Assembly (NCBI GenBank): GCA_017303755.1
Contig: JAFLBS010000007.1
Location: forward strand, 1 to 64,000
Source of the DNA: Flavobacteriales bacterium
GTDB taxonomy: Bacteria > Bacteroidota > Bacteroidia > Flavobacteriales > Flavobacteriaceae
Length of the DNA stretch: 64,000 bases
Reading direction: 5' to 3'
The notes beneath the pieces were generated by a model. It saw nothing but the letters and a program-made list of their open reading frames with translations. It did not search any database and was not told the origin of the DNA. This document shows positions 33,918 to 40,146 of the stretch, piece after piece. Within the stretch, counting starts at the first letter, position 1; each line of letters begins with the position of its first letter. The position numbers were made by a program, and so were the translations under genes.

Positions 33918-33948
33918 AAAACCCCAAAATCTATGATTTTGGGGTTTT
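33918..33948. terminator. Perfect hairpin terminator beside the tRNA-like fragment
   Basis: AAAACCCCAAAATC (33918-33931) pairs perfectly with GATTTTGGGGTTTT (33935-33948) across a three-base loop. Read on the minus strand it follows the tRNA-like 3' end by a few bases and is followed by T-rich DNA, as expected for the terminator of a tRNA gene. Confidence 0.8.
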
Positions 33949-33951
33949 CCT

Positions 33952-33985
33952 TGCGGAGAAAGAGGGTTTGCAACCCGCTCTCGTA
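33952..33985 (-). other. tRNA-Ser-like 3' end fragment, possible attachment site
   Basis: On the minus strand the order is GCGGG-TTGCAAA-CCCTC (T-stem, with one mismatch, and seven-base loop), then TTTCTCC (acceptor 3' strand), G (discriminator) and CA. The geometry fits the 3' third of a tRNA whose acceptor would begin GGAGAAA, typical of serine. The anticodon half is absent and the T-loop deviates from TTCRA. It could be the displaced 3' end left by an integrase, or a chance resemblance. Confidence 0.45.
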
Positions 33986-34183
33986 TGTCTTGATATTACT
34001 GACCTTGCAATTTTACTATTTTAAAGTACCCCGAATTGTGCCCCTTATGGATTAATTCGATTTGTACCTTTTTGACTATTCAAATATAATGAATTATCAT
34101 TAATTGACAAAATCAGCAATGCTATTTTTTGAACTAGTTTCTTTTATTTTCAGTGGTTTAGCAGTCTTTTAGCCGTTCAATTT

Positions 34184-34387
34184 TCATCCAACTATGCAAC
34201 GCACTACATGTTCTATTTTAAGTCCTGAATACTCGCAAAATTCTTCAATAGAGATAAGCTGATGCGGTTCTTTATTTAGGTGCTTCTTAATCTTCAGTAA
34301 ATATAATCTTGCTTGAGCATATTCTTTTCCCATTATGCGCTGCACATCTTTTGGATATATACATACCCTAGTGCTGCTTGGTATCAC
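34184..34387 (-). CDS. Small conserved-type protein, common in Bacteroidetes elements
   Basis: The 67-residue protein carries RVCIYPKDVQRIMGKEYAQA and EFCEYSGLKIEHV, two short helix-turn-helix-like segments. Proteins of this pattern recur beside integrated elements and Ter-unrelated accessory genes in Bacteroidetes, as far as I recall. The domain may bind DNA. No partner gene is adjacent on this strand. Confidence 0.55.
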   Translation of the reverse strand: MIPSSTRVCIYPKDVQRIMGKEYAQARLYLLKIKKHLNKEPHQLISIEEFCEYSGLKIEHVVRCIVG

Positions 34388-34653
34388 TTTTCTATAATTT
34401 AATACTTTATCTATGCCTTTGACTAGGCTTTGAGTAAGCTTTATTATCTATTACAAAGCTATATAATTTCTGATTAATAGCACATATTATAATAGTCGAT
34501 TATGTGTGATTTTGTTTGGTTTAGAAATGAGAGTGTTTGAAATGTGGTTTTAATGATTGAAACTTTGAGTAAATCATTCGGGATTTAGTTGCAACGATTA
34601 ACGAAATGAAAGTGAGTTGTGAAAATGAGTATTAATCAAAAATTGTAAAGATT

Positions 34654-35412
34654 ATGGCTAGACAGAAAGGCATAATTAAACTAAAAGGTACTATCGGAGA
34701 TATTACTTTTTACAAAACGCAGGATGGACACTTGGCGAGAGAAAAAGGCGGAATTGACGCTAGTAGAATTGCAAGTGATCCAGCGTTTCAAAGAACTCGT
34801 GAGAATGGTTCCGAGTTTGGCAGAGCAGGAAAAGCTGGGAAGCTTTTGCGTACTGCTTTGAGACCATTACTTATCAATTCTGCCGATGGTAGAATGGTAA
34901 GTCGTTTAACCCAAGCTATGGTTAAAGTTATTCAAGCTGACTTAGTGAGTGATAGAGGTTTGCGTAACGTGATTGATGGAGAAGCTGAATTGTTGTTTGG
35001 TTTTGAATTCAATATTCGTGGTAAACTAGGCACTAGCTTGTATGCACCATTTGTGGCAACAATCGATCGAGTTGCAGGAGAAATAACTGTTGATATAGCT
35101 TCTTTCATTCCTTCGAATATGATTGCTGCTCCAAGTGGAACTACTCACTTTAAAATTATCTCAGGCGGTGCTGAGGTAGATTTTGAAGCTGAAACGTATG
35201 TAGTTGCTACTTCGGAAACTGCAATTTTACCTTGGGATGCAACACCAACAGCTGTTATTAACCAAGTGAATGCGGTTACAGCTGCTAGTACAAAACCTTT
35301 GTTTTTGGCTTTGGGAGTTGAATTTTATCAACAAATCAATGGAACAATGTACCCACTAAAAAATGGTGCTTTTAACCCATTGTCTGTTGCTAAAGTTGAC
35401 AGTGGTGTGTAA
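34654..35412 (+). CDS. Unknown protein, first gene of the 34.6-36.7 kb cassette
   Basis: The 252-residue protein has no signal peptide. A basic N-terminus (MARQKGIIKLKGTIGDITFYK) is followed by a segment with RTRENGSEFGRAGKAGKLLR and a beta-rich C-terminal half. I recall similar proteins in Bacteroidetes next to DUF5675 genes but know no function. The stop codon overlaps the start of the DUF5675 gene by one base. The basic N-terminus could bind nucleic acid; this is speculation. Confidence 0.7.
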   Translation: MARQKGIIKLKGTIGDITFYKTQDGHLAREKGGIDASRIASDPAFQRTRENGSEFGRAGKAGKLLRTALRPLLINSADGRMVSRLTQAMVKVIQADLVSDRGLRNVIDGEAELLFGFEFNIRGKLGTSLYAPFVATIDRVAGEITVDIASFIPSNMIAAPSGTTHFKIISGGAEVDFEAETYVVATSETAILPWDATPTAVINQVNAVTAASTKPLFLALGVEFYQQINGTMYPLKNGAFNPLSVAKVDSGV

Positions 35413-35807
35413 TGGTCTTATTGCTCACTAGAACTTATTTCCCTGATGGAACAAACGGTAAACTCGAATGCGATGGCAAATTAATTTGTAACACAATTGA
35501 GTTGCCTTGGAAGATGAACGAAACGAAGGTTTCCTGCATTCCGGAAGGGAAGTATTTTATTAGAAAGCGATACAGTCGGAAGTTTAAATGGCATTTAGAA
35601 GTGATTGATGTAAAAGATAGAAATTTTATTCTATTTCATCCTGCCAATAATGCTTTAAAAGAATTAAACGGTTGTATTGCTCCAATTACAAAACTTTCTG
35701 GACCAGGTTTAGGTCTGATGTCAAGAAAGGCATTTGTCAAGTTGAAAGACTTGGTGTACCGTGCTTTAGATAGCACAGAAAAAGTTTTATTAATTATTAA
35801 ATCTTAA
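35412..35807 (+). CDS. DUF5675-family protein
   Basis: The 131-residue protein has the family start LLLTRTYFPDGTNGKLECDGKLICNTIELPW and the motif FHPANNALKELNGCIAPI (about 77-94). The His-then-GCI order recalls the catalytic HG...SHGCI of L,D-transpeptidases, although the SHG triad is incomplete. DUF5675 often occurs near phage lysis or structural genes. It is followed 3 bases later by a lipoprotein gene. Confidence 0.8.
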   Translation: MVLLLTRTYFPDGTNGKLECDGKLICNTIELPWKMNETKVSCIPEGKYFIRKRYSRKFKWHLEVIDVKDRNFILFHPANNALKELNGCIAPITKLSGPGLGLMSRKAFVKLKDLVYRALDSTEKVLLIIKS

Positions 35808-35810
35808 AAG

Positions 35811-36320
35811 ATGAAAAATTTATTAGGAGCTATTGCTTCAACAAATCGTATTTTTAGAAGTATCAAAATGTTAATGCTTGTTTTATTAATGACTATTGGT
35901 TTCACAAGTTGTGATGATCAATCTAATTCAGATACTTTGCCAAAAAGTGAATTTAATTTAAAGTCAGATTTTGATGAAAGCTTGTCAAGATGTACTTGCG
36001 GATTAAGTACTGATGGAGAAATTGGAGGTTGCAAAGGAATTAAAGGTGAATGTGCAATTCTATCCCGCGATAGTATTGGTGGTGGGAAAAGTTCGAGTGG
36101 AACACTTCAACGAAGCTCGACTGAAACCAATGAAATTGGTGGAAGAAAAGACACCTCAACAGGAAATTATACTTCCAAAGAGATTGGTGGCTCTAAAGAC
36201 AATGTCATTATAAAAAGGGAAAGCCATCGAGATAGTTCTGACATTGGTGGTGGTGGAAAAGGTTCAACTACTACATTGTTTAATCGTTACCCTAAAAAAA
36301 TGAGCCATGAGTTTAATTAA
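35811..36320 (+). CDS. Lipoprotein-like protein with IGG repeats
   Basis: The 169-residue protein has a hydrophobic signal ending in a lipobox (MLMLVLLMTIGFTSC); the first ATG gives an unusually long n-region, so an internal start at ATG 35868 is possible. The mature part is low-complexity with five IGG motifs (EIGGCK, SIGGGK, EIGGRK, EIGGSK, DIGGGG) and few hydrophobic residues. It ends MSHEFN and overlaps the next gene by 14 bases. No homologue is recalled. Confidence 0.65.
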   Translation: MKNLLGAIASTNRIFRSIKMLMLVLLMTIGFTSCDDQSNSDTLPKSEFNLKSDFDESLSRCTCGLSTDGEIGGCKGIKGECAILSRDSIGGGKSSSGTLQRSSTETNEIGGRKDTSTGNYTSKEIGGSKDNVIIKRESHRDSSDIGGGGKGSTTTLFNRYPKKMSHEFN

Positions 36321-36519
36321 AAGAGCAAAAGCTCCAATACCGAAATTTTTTAAAGTGCTTCGAAATGTTGGTTTGGCATTGGCCGCTGTTGGCGGAACTA
36401 TTTTAGCAGCTCCAATTGCCTTACCAGTTGTAGTCATTACAATTGGTGGTTATTTGGCAGTTGCTGGCGGAGTTTTGTCGGCTGCAAGTCAGCTAACTAC
36501 AACTGATGACAGCAAATAA
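36307..36519 (+). CDS. Small two-helix membrane protein, holin-like
   Basis: The 70-residue protein has a basic N-terminus (MSLIKRAKAPIPKFFK) and two hydrophobic segments (about 20-40 and 42-60) with small residues, like class II holins. It overlaps both neighbours by 14 bases, indicating coupled translation. A holin role is inferred only from size and topology. Confidence 0.6.
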   Translation: MSLIKRAKAPIPKFFKVLRNVGLALAAVGGTILAAPIALPVVVITIGGYLAVAGGVLSAASQLTTTDDSK

Positions 36520-36682
36520 TCCCACATTGATGGGAACTGCTGGAGGTACGTTTTTAAGTATTGTTCCTAATCTTACTTCTGATGATATAGCAAAAACGGT
36601 TGTCTTGGCTACTGTTGGAGCAATTGTCAGTTTTACGATTTCATTACTGCTTAAAAGCATAAATAAGAAGCACAAAAAATAA
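36506..36682 (+). CDS. Small membrane protein with basic tail, holin-like
   Basis: Fifty-eight codons begin MTANNPTLMGTAGGTFLS. One central hydrophobic helix (about 29-47) and a basic C-terminus (KSINKKHKK) follow. It starts 14 bases inside the previous gene in another frame, the same overlap as the preceding gene pair, which supports both small genes being real. It ends 43 bases before a terminator. Confidence 0.6.
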   Translation: MTANNPTLMGTAGGTFLSIVPNLTSDDIAKTVVLATVGAIVSFTISLLLKSINKKHKK

Positions 36683-36719
36683 TGTTTAACTCTAGTTGTG
36701 GTGACCTTTGGGTTAAACA

Positions 36720-36757
36720 AATGAAAGCCCAAACCTGATGGAATGGGCTTTTTCATT
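36720..36757 (+). terminator. Terminator of the cassette
   Basis: AAAGCCCA and TGGGCTTT (arms about 36724-36731 and 36744-36751) form a stem around a 12-base loop, followed by T residues and CATTT, with flanking AAATG/CATTT bases able to extend pairing. It follows the last holin-like gene. Confidence 0.75.
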
Positions 36758-36772
36758 TAAAAAATAACTTGT

Positions 36773-37279
36773 ATGATACAAAATAAAATAGATTATATAA
36801 AAAGAGGTGCTTTTGATGAATTATATACGCCTAAAGAAGCTGTAGAATGTATTCTTCCTTATATTCCAGATGGGGTTAAAATAATTTGGGAATGTACCGC
36901 AATTGAGAATAGCGAAATTGTCAATGTTCTAAAAGCTAATGGATTTGAAGTGATAAAATCACACTTGAAAGATGGCTTAGATTTTTTTGAGTATGAACCT
37001 CAACAGTATGATTTGATTATTACAAATCCTCCTTATTCTTTGAAAGATCAATTCTTGAAACGCGCTTTTGAATTGGATAAACCTTTTATGATGCTGTTGC
37101 CTATAACAACATTAGAAGGTAAAAAGCGAAGCGAAATGTTCCAAAAAAACAGAGTTCAAGTTTTGATACCAAGTAAGCGATTTAATTTTATCAAAGAAAA
37201 AAAAGGAAGTTGGTTTCAAACATCCTGGTTTACATGGAAACTTCATTTAAAGAATGACTTAAATTTTATTAATCTCTAG
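36773..37279 (+). CDS. DNA N6-adenine methyltransferase-like protein
   Basis: The 168-residue protein has the catalytic motif IV NPPY (LIITNPPYSLKDQFLKRAFEL, about 83-103) and an acidic residue in WECTAIENSEI where SAM motif I would be, though a glycine-rich loop is weak. Its compact size and order suit phage-type Dam-like enzymes. It lies just after the cassette terminator and ends before its own terminator. No cognate restriction gene is adjacent. Confidence 0.75.
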   Translation: MIQNKIDYIKRGAFDELYTPKEAVECILPYIPDGVKIIWECTAIENSEIVNVLKANGFEVIKSHLKDGLDFFEYEPQQYDLIITNPPYSLKDQFLKRAFELDKPFMMLLPITTLEGKKRSEMFQKNRVQVLIPSKRFNFIKEKKGSWFQTSWFTWKLHLKNDLNFINL

Positions 37280-37284
37280 TTAAA

Positions 37285-37310
37285 ATGCCTAGTCAATGTT
37301 GACTAGGCAT
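37285..37310. terminator. Bidirectional terminator between convergent genes
   Basis: ATGCCTAGTCAA (37285-37296) pairs perfectly with TTGACTAGGCAT (37299-37310), followed by T residues on the plus strand. It separates the methyltransferase gene from the minus-strand gene ending at 37317. Confidence 0.88.
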
Positions 37311-37316
37311 TTCTTT

Positions 37317-37496
37317 TTAAACCTCTTCAAACAAGTTTAGTGTAACTTCTAATACCACAACTTCTGAATTAAAATTGTAGAGTTCTTGCCATTTGGCACA
37401 ATCGATTGCTTTGGCTCTGGTGTCGAATATCCCAAAACATACTCTTGATGCTTTGGATTTCCATTTGTCTGTTTGGTACAAAATAAATAGTTTCAT
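37317..37496 (-). CDS. Small protein of unknown function
   Basis: I prefer ATG 37496 (MKLFILYQTDKWKSKASRV), giving 59 residues; ATG 37523 would add nine residues and overlap the preceding stop. The sequence has mixed strand/helix character (FGIFDTRAKAIDCAKWQEL) like small mobile-element proteins. It lies 23 bases downstream of the DUF6943-like gene and ends at the bidirectional terminator. Confidence 0.55.
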   Translation of the reverse strand: MKLFILYQTDKWKSKASRVCFGIFDTRAKAIDCAKWQELYNFNSEVVVLEVTLNLFEEV

Positions 37497-37519
37497 GATT
37501 ATCGATTTAAAATAAGACT

Positions 37520-37942
37520 TCATTTTTTATGATAGCGATGCAGAATTACTCGCTTCAAATCGTTGATAAGGTTGATATTTTGATGAAATTGTTTTTCCTT
37601 GAGTTCCAAAAGGCGAAGTGTTTCAACATCTTTTTTATGTTGTTCAAAATCTTGTAGCATTTCCTCGGCTTTCGCTGAAAATTCTCTGATGAAATCACCC
37701 ATTCTTAGAAACGGAATAACCGATCCACAAAGGTTTCTGTGCCAAAATTTGGACTGCCAAAGACTGTAAGTTATCCAAAAGATATTTTCGCAATCTTCTT
37801 CGTTTTGAAAAATCACGACAAAGCTGTTAGTAAATGGTGTTTTTTGTGGCTTTCCGCTGTTCAGTCCTTTGTTGAGTATGAATAAGCATGGTCTGGCGTA
37901 AACAGTATCTTTTCGGTGCGTTTTGATAATGAAATTTGGCAT
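37520..37942 (-). CDS. DUF6943-like protein of mobile elements
   Basis: The preferred start (ATG 37942, MPNFIIKTHRKDTVYARP) gives 140 residues; an upstream ATG at 37987 adds a tail with no conserved look. The pattern FILNKGLNSGKPQKTPFTNSFVVIF followed by ENIFWITYSLWQSKFWHRNLCGSVIPFLR matches my memory of DUF6943, a family frequent in Bacteroidetes conjugative elements. The last third is a coiled coil. The name is tentative. Confidence 0.6.
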   Translation of the reverse strand: MPNFIIKTHRKDTVYARPCLFILNKGLNSGKPQKTPFTNSFVVIFQNEEDCENIFWITYSLWQSKFWHRNLCGSVIPFLRMGDFIREFSAKAEEMLQDFEQHKKDVETLRLLELKEKQFHQNINLINDLKRVILHRYHKK

Positions 37943-38000
37943 ACTTTTGGTTTTTAAGATGATGTGCCTCGCTACCACAAGCCACACATAAAATTTTTAA

Positions 38001-38230
38001 AAGAAAAAAAGAAAAAAAAGAAAGTCGTCCTTCAAGTGGAGGTTTCAAGAAAAACAAGTTTTTTAGAAAAAATACTACCCGATACATCATCGGAAAAGTG
38101 GAGGTGAAGTCGGAAATAAATGTTGTTGCGAACCGTTTTGGGTGGAGATTTTTTCTAAAACCCGAAGGGCTTGAACTTGTTTTTCTTGAAACCGGAACTT
38201 AACTTTACTTTCTTTTATTTATTTTTTTAT
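38001..38230. repeat. Inverted repeat 1, two-part arms
   Basis: Bases 38041-38060 are the perfect reverse complement of 38174-38193. Inner arms TTTTAGAAAAAAT (38061-38073) and 38148-38160 also match, with a 13-base insertion (38161-38173) on the right. Weaker A/T-rich pairing extends outwards to about 38001 and 38230. Confidence 0.85.
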
Positions 38231-38302
38231 TTTTCCTCGAAAGCCAAAATGTTCCATTGAAAACTGATTTTTAAATGTTCTTAAGAAAGGTAAATGTTCT
38301 CG

Positions 38303-38385
38303 GAAAGGGTATAAATTTTCAAAACAGAAAAAAGAAATAAAATTCCATACCAATTATTTTTTTGTTTTGAAAATTTATACTCTTT
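38303..38385. repeat. Inverted repeat 2
   Basis: GAAAGGGTATAAATTTTC plus following A-rich bases (38303-38332) pairs with 38357-38385 with few mismatches, giving an arm of about 28 bases and a loop of about 25. Confidence 0.8.
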
Positions 38386-38472
38386 CGTTTGAAGTTTTTA
38401 TTGTTTTTAATGGTCAAACGTAATGGTCTTTTTTCTTGGAATTGTACTTAGTGACCATTTCTTACTATTTGA

Positions 38473-38548
38473 TTTTTTTGGGTATAGAAAATGGTTTTTA
38501 CCATAGGCAAATCGATTTAACATAAACTATTTTCTATACTCAAAAAAA
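38473..38548. repeat. Inverted repeat 3 (copy A of a shared unit)
   Basis: The arm containing GGGTATAGAAAATGGTTT (38473-38497) pairs with 38524-38548 with about three mismatches. The loop CCATAGGCAAATCG is related to that of inverted repeat 5, so the two are diverged copies. Confidence 0.82.
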
Positions 38549-38585
38549 CAATGCAACTACTTACCTAGTGCGATGAGGCAGTAGC

Positions 38586-38778
38586 GCAGGCAAGTGTATC
38601 TTGTTTTATTTGCTACTGTAGAGGTTGTGATTGTTTTTATGATAGCTTGATGCTACCGTAAAAGTGAATTGTAATTCGGAATAAGAGATTGGTTCTTTTG
38701 AAATGATATAGCATTAAGCTATCGTGAAAACAATGATTGTGGATGTTCTGGCAAATGAAACAAGATACTCTTGCTGGC
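38586..38778. repeat. Inverted repeat 4, arms of about 70 bases
   Basis: Bases 38586-38656 match the reverse complement of 38708-38778 at roughly four of five positions, including GTATCTTGTTT and ATGATAGCTT blocks. It is the longest stem in the array, with a loop of about 50 bases that contains a further small AATTGTAATT palindrome. Confidence 0.85.
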
Positions 38779-38785
38779 ATTTTTG

Positions 38786-38859
38786 GTTTTGTGGGTAAAG
38801 AAAATGACTTTAACCAAAGGCAAAATAGTATAACTAAGTCATTTTCTTTACTCACAAAA
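38786..38859. repeat. Inverted repeat 5 (copy B of a shared unit)
   Basis: The arm GTGGGTAAAGAAAATGACTT (38791-38810) pairs with 38836-38859 almost perfectly. Arms, loop (AACCAAAGGCAAA) and the following ACTACCTATTTAATCG resemble inverted repeat 3 and its flank 313 bases to the left. Confidence 0.82.
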
Positions 38860-38975
38860 GCAACGAAAACACTACCTATTTAATCGCAAAGTTGATAAAG
38901 ACAGTTATAGAGAACGTTCATAAAAGCAATGGTGACCGAAAATATCCTATGAAATAGCAAATGTTCTCTAAGACA

Positions 38976-39064
38976 GTGGAGAAGGACGGTATTTTTTGTA
39001 GCACACCTTAGTTGAATATATCAAACCAATGTTCTAGCTACAAAAAATGTTGTCCTGGAGCCAC
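38976..39064. repeat. Inverted repeat 7, GTGGAG...CTGGAGCCAC
   Basis: Bases 38976-39002 pair with 39037-39064, sharing ATTTTTTGTAGC and GGAC/GTCC blocks, with a loop of about 34 bases. A weaker element (AGAGAAC/GTTCTCT, 38909-38969) lies just before it. Confidence 0.78.
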
Positions 39065-39086
39065 TGGCAAGCGCGTTGGCTGTGCG

Positions 39087-39185
39087 GCTGTTTTACATAG
39101 TTGATATTATAGCTTCATTGCAAAAACCAAAAAAACAATAACAACGCTTTGTGATGAACTATAATACTCAATTATGTAACACAGC
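39087..39185. repeat. Inverted repeat 8, GCTGT...ACAGC
   Basis: Bases 39087-39124 match the reverse complement of 39146-39185 with about 80 percent identity (TTACATAGTTGATATTATAG blocks). The loop is about 21 bases and A/C-rich. Confidence 0.8.
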
Positions 39186-39188
39186 TAG

Positions 39189-39261
39189 GGGAAAAAAATT
39201 ACTGGTGCAAGTCACGAAGTGTACGTGTTTTTTCTAAAAACTGTGCCAGTAATTTTTTTTG
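39189..39261. repeat. Inverted repeat 9, AATTACTGG...CCAGTAATT
   Basis: AAAAAAATTACTGGTGCA (39192-39209) pairs with TGTGCCAGTAATTTTTTT (39242-39259), with a single mismatch and a loop of 32 bases. The right arm ends in a T-run and could act as a terminator on the plus strand. Confidence 0.82.
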
Positions 39262-39483
39262 GAGCGTTGGCTAAGGAGTGGCAACTGAAAACCTAAAACG
39301 TCAATTTACCACTAAACGAAAAAGTACGTTCTCGTTATTTATAAATGAAATTAGTGAAATGAAGCAAACAAAGAATTGATGCTAGGAATACTTGGACTAG
39401 GAGCAATTTTTGTGCAGCTGAATGAGATAATGGTAAAAAATGATTGCTGATTTATAAAACATTTTCTCTAAGTAATACTTATT

Positions 39484-40098
39484 TTATATTTTTTTAAAAC
39501 CACAAAACTGAAAATTTTGTATTGTATCAAATGGTGTAGTATGATTTTCTGTAAAACATTTTACAGCTTCAAAATTTTCACTAAAAGTATGTTTCATAGT
39601 ATTTTCAGAATATTGTTTTATTTCTAAACCACTGCATTTGAGTGGACCGTTTTCTGAAAAAGTTCCCAATAGAAAATTTCCATTTTCAGTTATAGAATTA
39701 TTAACTAAAGTAACATATTTATCAATATTTTCTTGTTCTGTCAAAAAATGAAAAACAGCTCTATCGTGCCAAAAATCAAATTTAATATCTGTACTGAATT
39801 GCGTAATGTCGGAAACAATCCAATGCACTTTATTTGCTTTTTCTCCTAATCGTTTTTTTGCTCTTTCTAAAGCAAATTCAGAGATATCTAAAACCCAAAT
39901 ATTTTTATATCCATTTTCTAATAAAGCATCCACTAAATTGCTGTCGCCACCACCAACATCAATTATATTGGCGTCTATAGATAGGTTCAGATTTTCTAAA
40001 TAATCTATTGATGTTTTTGGATATTTTTGTGTCCAACTTACTTCGCTAGGATTTTTAGTTGCAAAAACATTTTCCCAATGTGATTTATTATTTCCCAT
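39484..40098 (-). CDS. Class I SAM-dependent methyltransferase
   Basis: The 204-residue protein has SAM motif I NIIDVGGGDSNLVDALLENG (about 44-63), the acidic motif II (VLDISEFALERAKKRL) and a motif IV region FDFWHDRAVFHFL. The FWHDRAVFHF pattern is seen in small-molecule (thiopurine/TehB-like) methyltransferases. The substrate is not readable. It is the last gene of the metal island, separated from the oxidase gene by 48 bases. Confidence 0.85.
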   Translation of the reverse strand: MGNNKSHWENVFATKNPSEVSWTQKYPKTSIDYLENLNLSIDANIIDVGGGDSNLVDALLENGYKNIWVLDISEFALERAKKRLGEKANKVHWIVSDITQFSTDIKFDFWHDRAVFHFLTEQENIDKYVTLVNNSITENGNFLLGTFSENGPLKCSGLEIKQYSENTMKHTFSENFEAVKCFTENHTTPFDTIQNFQFCGFKKI

Positions 40099-40146
40099 TA
40101 TTACTATTTTTCACAAAGATAATGATTAATGAAAGTTTTTCTATTT

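Larger units (their letters stand above)
33758..34183. other. Non-coding stretch with terminator and tRNA-like fragment
   Basis: This stretch of about 425 bases has no supported gene. It contains a perfect 14-base-pair terminator-like hairpin (33918-33948) and a tRNA-Ser-like 3' end fragment (33952-33985), then AT-rich DNA. It marks the boundary between the SigZ locus and the cassette and metal region to the right, and may be the left end of an integrated element. Confidence 0.5.
37988..39483. other. Gene-free region packed with long imperfect inverted repeats
   Basis: For about 1.5 kb I see no convincing gene. Instead, at least eight long stem-loop-forming sequences follow each other (listed separately, 38001-39261). 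Short reading frames here fall inside the repeats and have no family character. The arms differ in sequence between hairpins, except that two (38473 and 38786) are diverged copies of one unit. Function is unknown. Confidence 0.8.

Noticed and set aside
33952-33985. A complete tRNA gene
   Set aside because: Only the T-arm and acceptor 3' strand are recognisable; no anticodon or D-arm can be drawn to the right.
34654-36757. A complete prophage or tailocin
   Set aside because: No capsid, tail, terminase or portal genes are present; only lysis-like small proteins.
38637-38855. A 72-codon minus-strand reading frame in the hairpin region
   Set aside because: It spans the arms of inverted repeats 4 and 5, has no family pattern and its composition follows the repeats.
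38001-39261. Resemblance to a CRISPR array
   Set aside because: Units are inverted, of unequal size and unrelated sequence; there are no regular direct repeats, spacers or cas genes.
38001-39261. Retron ncRNA
   Set aside because: Long hairpins would fit, but no reverse transcriptase gene lies nearby.
39361-39466. A 23-codon plus-strand frame (MLGILGLGAIFVQLNE)
   Set aside because: It is too short, has no promoter, ends abruptly and cannot be separated from chance.
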